A DNA stretch of 64,000 nt from Isoptericola variabilis 225 (GTDB lineage: Bacteria; Actinomycetota; Actinomycetes; Actinomycetales; Cellulomonadaceae): NCBI RefSeq assembly GCF_000215105.1, contig NC_015588.1, forward strand, positions 124,001-188,000, in the 5' to 3' direction. Below are positions 37,454-46,665 of the stretch, piece by piece (positions within the stretch are counted from its first letter, which is position 1; each line of letters begins with the position of its first letter). Below the pieces are notes generated by a model. That model saw only the letters and a program-made list of their open reading frames with translations. It was not told where the DNA came from and did no database searches. The position numbers and the translations under genes were made by a program.

Positions 37454-38678
37454 GCAGGGTGGACTTCGCGGCGAGGATGCGCGCGACGGCGGCGTCCACC
37501 TGGCCGGCGAACGCGGCGTCGGCGCGCGCTCGCTCGACGAGCGCGGCGGCCATCTCGGGCACCACTGACGGGTCCGCGGACGCGAGGACGAGGTCGACGC
37601 CGGCCTCGATCGCGTGCACGGCCCGTTCGCCGGGCGACCAGCCGCGCACCTGGTCGGCGGCGGACAGGTCGTCGGTCATGATCACGCCGTCGAAGCCGAG
37701 GTCGTCGCGCAGCAGCCCCACGACCGCGGGCGAGAAGGCCGCCGGGGCGTCGGGGTCGATGCGGTCGTAGACGGCGGTCGACATCATGACGAAGCGCGCC
37801 CCAGCCGCGATCCCGGCCGCGAAGACCTGCACGTCGGGCGAGTCGGGCCCCACCTCGTCGTCGACGACGTCGGACGCGGTGTCCGTGTTCTGCGTGACCC
37901 GGCCCAGCCCGGGGAAGTGCTTGATCACCGTCTCGACGCCTGCCGCGCGCTGGCCCTCGCTGAACGCGGTGGCCGACGTCGTCACGGACTCGGCGGTGAA
38001 CCCGTAGTTCCGCGCGAAGTAGCCGATCGGGGCGTTCTGCGCCGCGGTCTCGCGGGGGACCAGGTCCATGACGGGCGCGAGGTTGAGGTTGATCCCGGCC
38101 GCCGCGAGCTCGGCGCCCCACGCCTCGGCGCGGTCCCGCAGCTCGGGCGCCGGCCACTCGGCCTGCCGCGTCGCGCGCGGGATCTCGGAGAACCCCGGCC
38201 CGCGCAGCACCTGCACGAGCCCGCCCTCCTGGTCGGTGGCGACGAGCATGGGTTCGCCCCGCGTCGTCTCGGCGGACACGAGCGACGTGTACCGCTCGAC
38301 CAGCGCGCGCGTCGCCTCGACGCCCGCCTCCGAGCGCCCGTGCAGGAAGACGTTGCCGACGTGGTGCTCGGTCACGGCCGCGCGCGACAGCTCCTCGGAC
38401 CCGCCGCCGACGTTCACCCCGACCATGAGGAGCTGGCCCACCTTCTGCTCGAGCGTCCAGCCCGCGAGGCCGTCGGCCGTGCCCGACGGCGCGGGCTCGC
38501 TCGACGGCGACGCGCTCGGCTCGGGCGGGGGCGTCGTGGGAGGTGAGGGGGACGCCGACGGCGGGGCGGCGGTGCGCGAGACGCCCGGCGTCGGCGAGGG
38601 CTCGGCCGTCGGGCCGGAGCACGCGGTGAGCGCCGTCGTCGCGCACAGGGCGACGACGGTCAGGAGCGAGGACCTCAC
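37446..38678 (-). CDS. GH3-family lipoprotein (NagZ-like)
   Basis: 410 residues from the GTG at 38676-38678. Lipobox ALTACSG, a Ser/Pro-rich linker to about residue 62, then a GH3 N-terminal domain: DQEGGLVQVLRGPG, INLNLAPVMDLVP, IKHFPGLGRVTQNTDTAS, MMSTAVYDRID and the putative nucleophile Asp in GVIMTDDLSA. NagZ enzymes carry a catalytic His in a D-S-H loop after KHFPGHG; here the loop reads QNTDTAS without His, so activity may differ. It overlaps the upstream SRPBCC gene (GTGA). Stop codon lies in a repeat unit. Confidence 0.85.
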   Translation of the reverse strand: MRSSLLTVVALCATTALTACSGPTAEPSPTPGVSRTAAPPSASPSPPTTPPPEPSASPSSEPAPSGTADGLAGWTLEQKVGQLLMVGVNVGGGSEELSRAAVTEHHVGNVFLHGRSEAGVEATRALVERYTSLVSAETTRGEPMLVATDQEGGLVQVLRGPGFSEIPRATRQAEWPAPELRDRAEAWGAELAAAGINLNLAPVMDLVPRETAAQNAPIGYFARNYGFTAESVTTSATAFSEGQRAAGVETVIKHFPGLGRVTQNTDTASDVVDDEVGPDSPDVQVFAAGIAAGARFVMMSTAVYDRIDPDAPAAFSPAVVGLLRDDLGFDGVIMTDDLSAADQVRGWSPGERAVHAIEAGVDLVLASADPSVVPEMAAALVERARADAAFAGQVDAAVARILAAKSTLPR

Positions 38679-39127
38679 GAGTGCGACGTGCGCGTCCCGT
38701 CGTCGCGGTGGGCGAGCGTGGCGAGCGCGTCCTTCCAGTACCCCTCGGAGGCAGCGGCGTGCTGCTCGGTGTCGATGTTCTCCTGCACGACCGTGACGCG
38801 CGTGCCGCCGTCGTCGGGCTCGAGCGTGATCCGGATCTCGTGGTAGTTCTCCGGCACGTCCTCGAGCTCGCCGTGCGGCGAGAAGTGCGTGAAGTGCAGC
38901 AGGCGCGGGCGCTCGACCGCGATGACCTGGCCCTTGTCGGCGAACTGGCGGCCGAAGAAGTGGCCCTCGAACGTGATGGGGCTGCCGGGCTGGAAGTCGG
39001 TCTCGATGTTGGCGCCCAGCATCCAGCGCGCCCCCGGGTGCATGAGCTCCGCCCACACCCGCTCGGGCGGCTCGGCGACGTGCGTCGTCGCGGTGGCGGT
39101 GTGGCGTGCTGTGCTGTCGGTGGACAT
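38675..39127 (-). CDS. SRPBCC/AHSA1-family protein
   Basis: 150 residues with a Bet v1-like fold: HVAEPPERVWAELMHPGARWMLG, GSPITFEGHFFGRQFADKGQV and TRVTVVQENIDTEQHAAASEGYWKDALATL, the AHSA1 C-terminal helix. Ligand-binding or stress-related roles are known in the family; none can be assigned here. First gene of a two-gene unit with the GH3 lipoprotein. Confidence 0.82.
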   Translation of the reverse strand: MSTDSTARHTATATTHVAEPPERVWAELMHPGARWMLGANIETDFQPGSPITFEGHFFGRQFADKGQVIAVERPRLLHFTHFSPHGELEDVPENYHEIRITLEPDDGGTRVTVVQENIDTEQHAAASEGYWKDALATLAHRDDGTRTSHS

Positions 39128-39218
39128 CCGTACCCCTTCGTGGTGTTCCCGAGACGACGGTAGCGGGAGCGTCCGACGGTCGCCGCGCGGTTTCCTCAGA
39201 TCACATCCGGGCCGGCCG

Positions 39219-40346
39219 TCAGCCCCGGCCGAGCTCCTCGACGACCGCGGCGACGAAGCCGTCCACAGCCTCCGCCGTCGTGTCCCACGAGCACATCCAC
39301 CGAGCCTCGACGCGGTCGGGCGTCTCGCCCTCGGCCCAGTCGTAGAACCGGGCCCGCTCGCGCAGCCGGTCGGCCGCGGCGCGGGGCAGCGTGGCGAAGA
39401 CGGCGTTGGCCTCGGTCGGGCGCGTGAACCGCACGCCCGACTCGGGGACGAGCTCGGTCGTCACGACGTCCGCGACCTCGAGCCCGGCCCGCAGGCGCGC
39501 GGCCATCGCGTTGGCGTGCGAGGCGTTGCGCAGCCACAGGGGCGCGTCGTCGCCGGCGCCCGCCTCGCCCAGCAGCGCGAGCAGCTGCGCGGAGACGAAC
39601 CGCGCCTTGGACGCGAGCTGCGTCGTCGCCTTGCGCAGGTAGGGGACGGCCGCGGCCGCGCGCGAGCCCACGGCGCCCTCGGCGTCGAGCACGACGATCG
39701 CCTCGCCCAGCATCGCGCCGTTCTTCGCCGCGCCGAGCGACAGGACGTCGACGCCGACGTCGGCCGTCAGCGCGCGCAGCGAGCACCCGAGCGCGGCGGC
39801 GGCGTTCGCGAGGCGCGACCCGTCCAGGTGGACGGCCATGCCGAGGCCGTGCGCGACGTCGGCGAGAGCCTTGAGGTCGCCGAGCGAGTAGACCGTGCCG
39901 AGCTCGGTCGACTGCGTGATCGACAGCGCGCCGGGGTGCGCGCGGTGCACGTCGTCGCGCTGCCACGCCCACCGTTCGACGTCGGCGGGCGCGATCCGCC
40001 CGTCGACCGACGTGCACGCGAGCATCTTCAGGCCGCCGACCCGCTCGGGGGCGCCGTTCTCGTCGGTGTTGACGTGCGCGACGTCGGACACGACGACCCC
40101 GCCCCACCGGGGCGACAGCGCCATGAGCGAGACGACGTTCGCGCCCGTGCCGTTGAGCACGGGGAAGGCGCGCGCCGCGGGGCCGAAGAGCTCGGCCACG
40201 CGCGCGTCGAGCCGCTCGGTCCACGGGTCGTCCCCGTACGCGACGGCGTACCCCTCGTTGGCCGCGGCGATCGCCGCCATGACCTCGGGGTGGACGGGCG
40301 CGTAGTTGTCGGACGCGAACGGGGGCAGGGAGGTCGAGTCGTGCAC
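39219..40346 (-). CDS. ltaE: Low-specificity L-threonine aldolase
   Basis: 375 residues, PLP-dependent beta-eliminating-lyase family that splits L-threonine or allo-threonine into glycine and acetaldehyde. Markers: FASDNYAPVHPEVMAAI, GDDPWTERLDARVAELFG, LNGTGANVVSLMAL, HLDGSRLANAAAALG and the PLP lysine in LSLGAAKNGAMLGEA. The GTG at 40344-40346 is preceded at 6 nt by TAGGGT. Confidence 0.88.
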   Translation of the reverse strand: MHDSTSLPPFASDNYAPVHPEVMAAIAAANEGYAVAYGDDPWTERLDARVAELFGPAARAFPVLNGTGANVVSLMALSPRWGGVVVSDVAHVNTDENGAPERVGGLKMLACTSVDGRIAPADVERWAWQRDDVHRAHPGALSITQSTELGTVYSLGDLKALADVAHGLGMAVHLDGSRLANAAAALGCSLRALTADVGVDVLSLGAAKNGAMLGEAIVVLDAEGAVGSRAAAAVPYLRKATTQLASKARFVSAQLLALLGEAGAGDDAPLWLRNASHANAMAARLRAGLEVADVVTTELVPESGVRFTRPTEANAVFATLPRAAADRLRERARFYDWAEGETPDRVEARWMCSWDTTAEAVDGFVAAVVEELGRG

Positions 40347-40352
40347 CCCTCC

Positions 40353-40358
40353 ACCCTA
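40353..40358 (-). promoter_or_regulatory. -10 element of a probable leaderless promoter (ltaE)
   Basis: TAGGGT on the minus strand ends 6 nt before the GTG at 40346, a near-ideal TANNNT hexamer. Confidence 0.6.
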
Positions 40359-40520
40359 GGCGCGCGGGGGCCGTGACCCGTGCCGCGGGCGGCCGGGTGA
40401 ACAACCGATGACGCGCTGAGGCCGCGAGTCTGCGCCGCGCGGCATACCGTCGAGGCGGGTGGCCCTGCCGCCCGACGCCCGTGTCGTCGTGCCGGCGAGT
40501 GCCGGCGGTCTGGAGGTCGC

Positions 40521-41543
40521 GTGGACGGGAACGCCACCACCCGGTTCTCGAACGTGTCGCTGCTCGCGGTCACCCGCCGCCTGCCCTCGCGCGTCACGAC
40601 GTCGGCCGAGATCCAGGGTCTGCTCGCACCCGCGCTGCGCCGGCTGCGCGTGCCGGGCCGGCTGCTCGAGCGCGTCGCGGGCGTGCACGCCCGGCGCAGC
40701 TGGGGCCCGGACGAGGACTGCGACGCGGCCACGGTCGCGGCCGCCCAGGAGGCGCTGGACCGCGCCGGGGTGGCGCCCGACGACGTCGGGCTGCTCGTCA
40801 ACACGTCCGTGACGCGCAAGCACCTCGAGCCGTCGGTCGCGGTCGCGCTGCACCACGGCCTCGGGCTGCCGTCGTCGGCGGTGAACTTCGACGTCGCGAA
40901 CGCGTGCCTGGGGTTCATCAACGGGATGAGCATCGCGGCCGGGATGATCGAGTCGGGCCAGATCCGCTATGCGCTCGTGGTGGACGGCGAGGACGCGGAC
41001 GAGGTGCGCGCGACGACCGTGGAGCGGCTGCTGCGCGACGGCGTCGGCCGCGAGGACTTCATGCAGGAGTTCGCGACGCTCACGCTCGGGTCGGGCTCGG
41101 CGACGGCGGTGCTCGGCCGGGCCGACGAGCATCCCGAGGGCCACCGCCTGCTCGGCGGGGTCACACGCGCGGCGACCCGGTTCCACGACCTGTGCGTCGG
41201 CAGCGCCAAGGGCATGTTCACCGACGCGCGGGCGCTGCTCGACGGCGGTCTGGAGCTCGTCGTCGACGCCTGGAAGGAGGCGGTCTCCGAGTGGGACTGG
41301 GCGTCGATGGACCGCTACGTGACGCACCAGGTGTCGCGCGTGCACACCGACGCCATCGTCGAGGCGGTGGGCCTCGACCGGTCCAAGGTGCCGACGACGT
41401 TCCCGCGGCTCGGCAACGTCGGGCCCGCCTCGGTGCCGATCACGCTCGCGGAGGAGGCCGAGACGCTGCGCCGCGGCGACCGGGTGCTGCTCATGGGCGT
41501 GGGCTCGGGCATCAACACGGCGATGATGGAGCTGGCGTGGTGA
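40521..41543 (+). CDS. oleA: OleA thiolase-fold condensing enzyme (KAS III-like)
   Basis: 340 residues. OleA joins two fatty acyl-CoAs head to head into a 2-alkyl-3-ketoacid. The catalytic Cys129 lies in FDVANACLGFINGM, and Glu103 in HLEPSVAVALHHGL corresponds to the glutamate that acts on the second acyl chain. The C-terminal HQVSRVHTDAIVEAVGL and FPRLGNVGPASVPI carry the expected His and Asn region. GGAGG stands 4 nt before the GTG. It overlaps the OleBC gene, and the gene order A-BC-D supports the call over FabH. Confidence 0.88.
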   Translation: MDGNATTRFSNVSLLAVTRRLPSRVTTSAEIQGLLAPALRRLRVPGRLLERVAGVHARRSWGPDEDCDAATVAAAQEALDRAGVAPDDVGLLVNTSVTRKHLEPSVAVALHHGLGLPSSAVNFDVANACLGFINGMSIAAGMIESGQIRYALVVDGEDADEVRATTVERLLRDGVGREDFMQEFATLTLGSGSATAVLGRADEHPEGHRLLGGVTRAATRFHDLCVGSAKGMFTDARALLDGGLELVVDAWKEAVSEWDWASMDRYVTHQVSRVHTDAIVEAVGLDRSKVPTTFPRLGNVGPASVPITLAEEAETLRRGDRVLLMGVGSGINTAMMELAW

Positions 41544-44128
41544 GTGTCCCGGGGCTCGACCCGCGGTTCCGCCACGAGCTCGACGTCGCCGGCGAGCGGT
41601 GGCACTACCTGGACAACGCGCCCGACCTGCGCGAGCGCGGCGCCCGGCCGGTCGGCACCGTGCTCGCGGTGCACGGCAACCCGACGTGGTCGTACCTGTG
41701 GCGGCGGCTGGTCGCCACGGGCGCCGACGCCGGGTGGCGCGTCGTGGCGGTCGACCAGCTCGAGATGGGGTTGTCCGCGCGCACGGGCACGCGGCGGACC
41801 CTCGCGCGGCGCGTCGCGGACCTCGGCGCGTTCACCGACGCGCTCGGGCTCGACGGGCCGGTCGTCACGCTCGGGCACGACTGGGGCGGCGTCGTGTCGC
41901 TCGGCTGGGCGGTCGACCACCCGGAGCTGCTCGCCGGCGTCGCGCTGCTCAACACCGCGGTGCACCAGCCCGACGACGCACCCGTGCCGGCACCGCTGCG
42001 GCTGGCGCTCGCGCCGGGCGTGCGGCGCGTCGCCACGCGCTCGACGCGCGCGTTCCTCGAGGCGACGCTCGCGCTCGCGCGGCCGCCGCTGCCGCCCGAC
42101 GTCGCGGACGCCTACCGCCTGCCGTACCGCACGGCGGCCGACCGCGACGGCATCGCGGGCTTCGTCGCGGACATCCCCACGAGCGCCGCCCACCCGAGCG
42201 CCCCCGAGCTCGACCGGATCGCCACCGGCGCCGCCAAGCTCCAGGTGCCGGCGCTGATCCTCTGGGGGGCGCGCGACCCGGTGTTCACCGACCGCTACCT
42301 CGACGACCTGCTGCGCCGGCTCCCGCACGCGCGGGTGCACCGGTTCTCCTCCGCGGGGCACCTCGTGGCCGAGGACGTCGACTGGCCGCCGGCGGTGCTC
42401 GCGTGGCTCGGGCGCGACGTCGAGGGATCGGCGCGTGCGGCGGGCGCCGCGCGGGAGCCCGCTCCCGCCGGCCCGTTCCGTCCCATGTGGGCGGGCCTCG
42501 ACGCGCGGGCCGACGACGACGGCCCCGCGGTCCTCGACATGTCCGTCGTGTCCGACGACGGCGAGCCGCGCGTGGTCACGTGGCGCGCCCTGCACCGCCA
42601 GGTGCACAGGCTCGCCGCGGGTCTGCACCGGGTCGGGGTGCGGCCCGGCGACCGGGTGTCACTGCTGGTCGAGCCCGGCCCCACGCTCACGGCGCTCGTC
42701 TACGCCTGCCTGCGCATCGGCGCGGTGGTCGTCGTCGCCGACGCCGGCCTGGGCGTGCGCGGGCTGACGCGCGCCCAGCGGGGCGCGTGGCCGCGCTTCG
42801 TCGTCGCGCAGGCCAAGGGGCTGGCGGCCGCGCGGGCGCTCGGCTGGCCGGGCGTGCGGATCTCCGCCGAGCCGCTCCCGGCCCCGGCCCGGGCGGCGCT
42901 CGGCGTCGCGCACGAGCTCGTCGACGTCGCGCGCGCCGGCGACGGGGCGGATCTGCCGCCCGAGCCCGGGCCCGACGACGAGGCCGCCGTCCTCTTCACG
43001 TCCGGCTCGACCGGCCCGGCCAAGGGCGTCGTCTACACGCACGGGCGTCTCGCGGCGCTGCGCGACGCGCTCGCCGCGCACCTCGACGTCGGCCCCGAGT
43101 CCGGGCTCGTCACGGGGTTCGCCCCGTTCGCGCTGCTCGGCCCGGCGCTGGGCACCCGCTCGGTGACGCCGCGCATGGACGTCTCCGCGCCCCGCACGCT
43201 CACGGCCCGAGCGGTCGCCGACGCCGTGCGGGCCGCGGACGCCCGCACGGTGTTCCTCTCGCCCGCCGCGATCCTCAACGTCGTCGGCACGGCGGGTGAG
43301 CTCGACGGCGACCCGCGCGCGGGTGCCGCGCTCGCCCGCGTCCGCACCGTCCTGTCGACGGGTGCGCCGATCGGCGCGCAGCTCCTGGAGTCGACGGCCG
43401 CGCTCATGCCCGCCGCGACCGCGCACACCCCCTACGGCATGACCGAGTGCTTGCTCGTCACCGACATCACGCTCGACGGCATCCGCGAGGCGGCGTCGGA
43501 GCCCGACGACGGCGTGTGCGTCGGCCGGCCGGTGCCGGGCGTCGAGGTCCTCGTGAGCGCCCTCGACGACGACGGCGCGGCGACCGGTCCGCCGTCGGAC
43601 GAGCCGGGGGTGCTCGGCGAGGTGCTGGTCCGGGCGCCGCACCTCAAGGAGCGGTACGACCGGCTGTGGCTCACGGACCTCGCCGCCGAGCGGGACACGC
43701 CGCCCGGGCACTGGCACCGCACGGGCGACGTCGGGCACCTCGACGCCGCGGGTCGCCTGTGGATCGAGGGGCGGCTCGCGCACGTGCTCACCACGGTCGA
43801 CGGACCGCTCGCGCCGGTCGCGCCGGAGCAGCACGTCGAGCGGCTGCCGCAGGTGCGGCGGGCCGCGGTCGTCGGCGTCGGGCCGGCCGGGGTGCAGCAG
43901 CCCGTCGTGGTGGTCGAGCCCGTGCCGGGCGCCGGGCCGCGGCGTCCGGGGCTCGCGCCGCCAGAGCTGTCTGCGGCGGTCCGGGAGGCGTGCCCGGTCC
44001 GGCCGGCCGCCGTGCTCGTCACCCCCGACCTGCCAACCGACGTCCGGCACAACTCGAAGATCGACCGCACGCGGCTCGCGGCGTGGGCCGACCGGGTGCT
44101 CGCCGGCGGGCGGGTGGGCACCCCGTGA
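41540..44128 (+). CDS. oleBC: OleBC fusion: alpha/beta hydrolase plus AMP-dependent ligase
   Basis: 862 residues. Residues 1-295 are an OleB domain of the haloalkane-dehalogenase fold (HGNPTWSYLWRRL, nucleophile Asp114 in LGHDWGGVVSLG, His in SSAGHLVAED), which decarboxylates beta-lactones to cis-olefins. The remainder is an OleC adenylating domain (VLFTSGSTGPAKGVVYTHGRL about residues 484-504, TPYGMTECL, WHRTGDVGHLD), which forms the beta-lactone. Natural B-C fusions are known in actinobacteria. GTG start overlaps oleA; stop overlaps oleD. Confidence 0.9.
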   Translation: MSVPGLDPRFRHELDVAGERWHYLDNAPDLRERGARPVGTVLAVHGNPTWSYLWRRLVATGADAGWRVVAVDQLEMGLSARTGTRRTLARRVADLGAFTDALGLDGPVVTLGHDWGGVVSLGWAVDHPELLAGVALLNTAVHQPDDAPVPAPLRLALAPGVRRVATRSTRAFLEATLALARPPLPPDVADAYRLPYRTAADRDGIAGFVADIPTSAAHPSAPELDRIATGAAKLQVPALILWGARDPVFTDRYLDDLLRRLPHARVHRFSSAGHLVAEDVDWPPAVLAWLGRDVEGSARAAGAAREPAPAGPFRPMWAGLDARADDDGPAVLDMSVVSDDGEPRVVTWRALHRQVHRLAAGLHRVGVRPGDRVSLLVEPGPTLTALVYACLRIGAVVVVADAGLGVRGLTRAQRGAWPRFVVAQAKGLAAARALGWPGVRISAEPLPAPARAALGVAHELVDVARAGDGADLPPEPGPDDEAAVLFTSGSTGPAKGVVYTHGRLAALRDALAAHLDVGPESGLVTGFAPFALLGPALGTRSVTPRMDVSAPRTLTARAVADAVRAADARTVFLSPAAILNVVGTAGELDGDPRAGAALARVRTVLSTGAPIGAQLLESTAALMPAATAHTPYGMTECLLVTDITLDGIREAASEPDDGVCVGRPVPGVEVLVSALDDDGAATGPPSDEPGVLGEVLVRAPHLKERYDRLWLTDLAAERDTPPGHWHRTGDVGHLDAAGRLWIEGRLAHVLTTVDGPLAPVAPEQHVERLPQVRRAAVVGVGPAGVQQPVVVVEPVPGAGPRRPGLAPPELSAAVREACPVRPAAVLVTPDLPTDVRHNSKIDRTRLAAWADRVLAGGRVGTP

Positions 44129-45105
44129 CGGTGCTCGTCACGGGGGCCTCGGGCCTGCTCGGGGGTGCCGTCGCGCGCGCGCTCCTCGCGCGGGGCGAGC
44201 GGGTGCGCACGCTGCAGCGGCGGCCGTCGGGCGTGCCGGGCACGCAGGACGTGCTGGGGTCGGTGACCGACCCGGCCGTCGTCGCGCGCGCCGTCGACGG
44301 TGTGACCGGCGTCGTGCACCTCGCGGCGAAGGTGTCCCTCGCGGGGCGGCCCGAGGAGTTCGAGGCCGTGAACGTGGGCGGCACGCGCACGCTGCTCGAC
44401 GCCGCGCAGCGCGCGGGCGTGGAGCGCTTCGTCCAGGTGTCCTCACCGTCGGTCGCCCACGCCGGGTCGTCGCTCGTGGGTGTCGGCGCCGAACCGGCCG
44501 ACCCCCGGCGCGCGCGTGGCCACTACGCGCGGACCAAGGCGGCCGCCGAGCTGCTCGCCCTGGCCCGCGACGGCGAGCCCGGCGCGCCGAGCGTCGTCGC
44601 CGTCCGCCCGCACGTCGTGTGGGGACCGGGCGACACGCAGCTCGTCGAGCGGATCGTCGACCGGGCGGCGCGCGGCCGGCTGCCGCTCCTCGGACACGGT
44701 GCCGCGCTCATCGACTCGACCTACGTCGACAACGCGGCCGACGGGATCGTCGCGGCGCTCGACCGCGCGCCCGCAGTGCACGGCCGGGCGTACGTCGTGA
44801 CGAACGGCGAGCCGCGCACCGTCGCCGACCTCCTGGGCGGCATCTGCCGGGCGGCCGGGGTGCGACCCCCGGCGTGGCGGGTGCCCGCCGGCCTCGCGCG
44901 GGCGGCGGGCGGCGCCGTCGAGGCGGTGTGGCGCGTGCGGCCGGGAACCGACGAGCCCCCGATGACGCGCTTCCTCGCCGAGCAGCTGTCCACCGCCCAC
45001 TGGTTCGACCAGCGGGCCACCCGTGCCGAGCTGCGGTGGCGGCCGGCGGTGAGCATCGACGAGGGTCTGCGCCGGCTCGCCGCGCACTACGCCGGCCGCC
45101 GCTGA
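44125..45105 (+). CDS. oleD: OleD 2-alkyl-3-ketoacyl reductase (extended SDR)
   Basis: 326 residues. Rossmann motif VLVTGASGLLGGAVARALL, then VVHLAAKVSLAG, catalytic YxxxK in GHYARTKAAAELLA and VVAVRPHVVWGPGD, as in 3-beta-HSD-like NAD(P)H reductases. OleD reduces the OleA product before OleC closes the beta-lactone. The GTG at 44125 overlaps the oleBC stop. It ends the ole operon. Confidence 0.88.
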   Translation: MTVLVTGASGLLGGAVARALLARGERVRTLQRRPSGVPGTQDVLGSVTDPAVVARAVDGVTGVVHLAAKVSLAGRPEEFEAVNVGGTRTLLDAAQRAGVERFVQVSSPSVAHAGSSLVGVGAEPADPRRARGHYARTKAAAELLALARDGEPGAPSVVAVRPHVVWGPGDTQLVERIVDRAARGRLPLLGHGAALIDSTYVDNAADGIVAALDRAPAVHGRAYVVTNGEPRTVADLLGGICRAAGVRPPAWRVPAGLARAAGGAVEAVWRVRPGTDEPPMTRFLAEQLSTAHWFDQRATRAELRWRPAVSIDEGLRRLAAHYAGRR

Positions 45106-45141
45106 TCGGGCGTGCGCGGGCGGCCCGGCGTGCGCCCGTGA

Positions 45142-45225
45142 TCAGGCGTGCGCCGGCTCGCGCTCGGCGCGCCGCGACGCGAGCCGCTCCTGGCGCGTCG
45201 GGTCGGCGGCCCACGACGGCCAGCT
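45142..45225 (-). pseudogene. Possible C-terminal remnant of a minus-strand gene
   Basis: The minus strand reads LSWPSWAADPTRQERLASRR and ends REPAHA with a stop at 45142. It resembles a natural protein C-terminus with coding-like codons, yet upstream similarity breaks off near 45225 where a plus-strand helicase fragment begins. Weak evidence; parent unknown. Confidence 0.3.
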
Positions 45226-45756
45226 GAGGTCTTCGGCTCGCTCGCGTCGGGCATGGTCAAGCCGCGCGGCCTGGACGGTCCGCCCGTGCGCATCGTGGAC
45301 GTCCCGGCCGACGACGCGATCGACGCCGCGGACGACGCCGTCGAGGCGCTGCTGGAGGAAGGCTGGGACCCCGGCCAGATCGCGCTGCTCGCGACCGGGC
45401 GCCGACATCCGGAGCAGGTCAACGTCGTCGAGCACGGCGGGCACGCGGCGTACTGGGACGCCTTCTTCGCCGAGGAGGACGTCTTCTACGGGCACGTGCT
45501 CGGGTTCAAGGGCCTCGAGCGGCAGGTCGTGGTGCTCGCCGTCAACGGCGTGCGCGACGCCGGACGGGCGCGCGAGATGCTCTACACCGGGCTCTCGCGG
45601 GCGCGGGTGCTGCTCGTCGTCGTGGGCGACCGGTCGTGGATCGAGCAGGTCGGCGGTGAGGCCGTGCGCAAGCGGCTCGCGAAGGCGGAGGTGTGGAGCC
45701 CTTCGGCCGAGACCGTCGCGGCACGACGTCCAGCGGCGGCGCGGCATACTGACTCC
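45226..45756 (+). pseudogene. C-terminal remnant of a UvrD-type helicase, in frame with the next gene
   Basis: Only the last helicase motifs survive: EEGWDPGQIALLATG, YGHVLGFKGLERQVVVLAVNG (motif V) and AREMLYTGLSRARVLLVVVGD (motif VI), then KRLAKAEVW. No Walker A, Walker B or start codon with ribosome site exists. No stop codon separates it from the MpaB-type gene, so an upstream start would give a chimera. Codon use is normal, so the truncation may be recent. Confidence 0.7.
45745..45750 (+). promoter_or_regulatory. -10 element of a probable leaderless promoter
   Basis: CATACT ends 6 nt before the ATG at 45757. Its presence supports 45757 as the true start of the MpaB-type gene despite the open frame upstream. 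Confidence 0.55.
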
Positions 45757-46635
45757 ATGTCGGCCGTCGTCGTGGGCCCCGTGGAGCGCCTGAGGGTGCG
45801 CCTGGGCGACGCGCTGTTCACCAAGGTCGCGGGCCCGGACGGCGACGTCGCGCGCGACCGCATCCACCTCACGCCGGGCCCGCGCTGGTTCCCGCCTGGC
45901 AGCCCGATCCGCCGGGTCCACGGCGACGCGGCGATGTTCGTCGGCGGCCTGCGGGCGCTGCTGCTCCAGTCGCTGCACCCGCTCGCCATGGCGGGCGTCG
46001 CGGGCCACTCGGGCTACCGCAGCGACCCGTGGGGCCGCCTCGCGCGGACGTCGACGTTCCTCGCCTTCGCCACGTTCGCCACGATCGCCGACGCCGAGGA
46101 GATGATCGAGCGGGTCCGCTCGGTGCACGAGCGCGTCCGCGGCAAGACGCCCGACGGCCGCCCGTACCGCGCGAGCGACCCGCACCTGCTGTCCTGGGTC
46201 CACGTCGCCGAGGCCGACTCGTTCCTCGCCGCGCACCAGCGCTACGGCGAGCGCCGGCTCACGCCGTCCGAGGTGGACGAGTACCTGCGCCAGTCGGCCC
46301 GCATCGCCCGGGCGCTGGGCGCCGACGTCGTACCCGAGACCAGGGCCGAGCTGACCGCCTGCCTCGAGGAGTACCGGCCCGAGCTCGAGCCCACGCCCGA
46401 GGCGCTCGACGCCGCCCGCTTCCTCCTGCGCGAGCCGCCGCTGCCCGCACCGGCCCGCCCGCCGTACGGCATGCTCGGCGCGGGGGCGGTCGCGCTCCTG
46501 CCGCCGTGGGCGCGCGAGATGCTCGACGTCGAGACGCGGTTCAGCCGCACGCTCGGCGGTCCCGCCGGGGCGTTCGCCGTCCGGGCGGTGCGGTGGGGCA
46601 TGGGGACGTCGGAGCGCCGGGACCGCACGCGATGA
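45757..46635 (+). CDS. Oxygenase MpaB-family protein (DUF2236)
   Basis: 292 residues. The DUF2236 pattern is clear: VHGDAAMFVGGLRALLLQSLHPLAMAGVAGHSGYRSDPWGRL at about residues 45-88, FATFATIADAEEMIERVRSVHERVRG, DPHLLSWVHVAEADSFLAAHQRYG. The family includes latex-clearing protein and MpaB, haem-dependent oxygenases; the His in LHPLAM may be a ligand. Start at the ATG 45757 on family length and the -10 hexamer. Convergent with the next gene; 30 bp separate their stops. Confidence 0.85.
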   Translation: MSAVVVGPVERLRVRLGDALFTKVAGPDGDVARDRIHLTPGPRWFPPGSPIRRVHGDAAMFVGGLRALLLQSLHPLAMAGVAGHSGYRSDPWGRLARTSTFLAFATFATIADAEEMIERVRSVHERVRGKTPDGRPYRASDPHLLSWVHVAEADSFLAAHQRYGERRLTPSEVDEYLRQSARIARALGADVVPETRAELTACLEEYRPELEPTPEALDAARFLLREPPLPAPARPPYGMLGAGAVALLPPWAREMLDVETRFSRTLGGPAGAFAVRAVRWGMGTSERRDRTR

Positions 46636-46665
46636 ACGCGCGGCCCCGGCGCCTCACGCGCGGGA

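Noticed and set aside
40459..40812. Alternative GTG start at 40459 upstream of oleA
   Set aside because: It is in a different frame from oleA and its translation has no similarity or coding bias.
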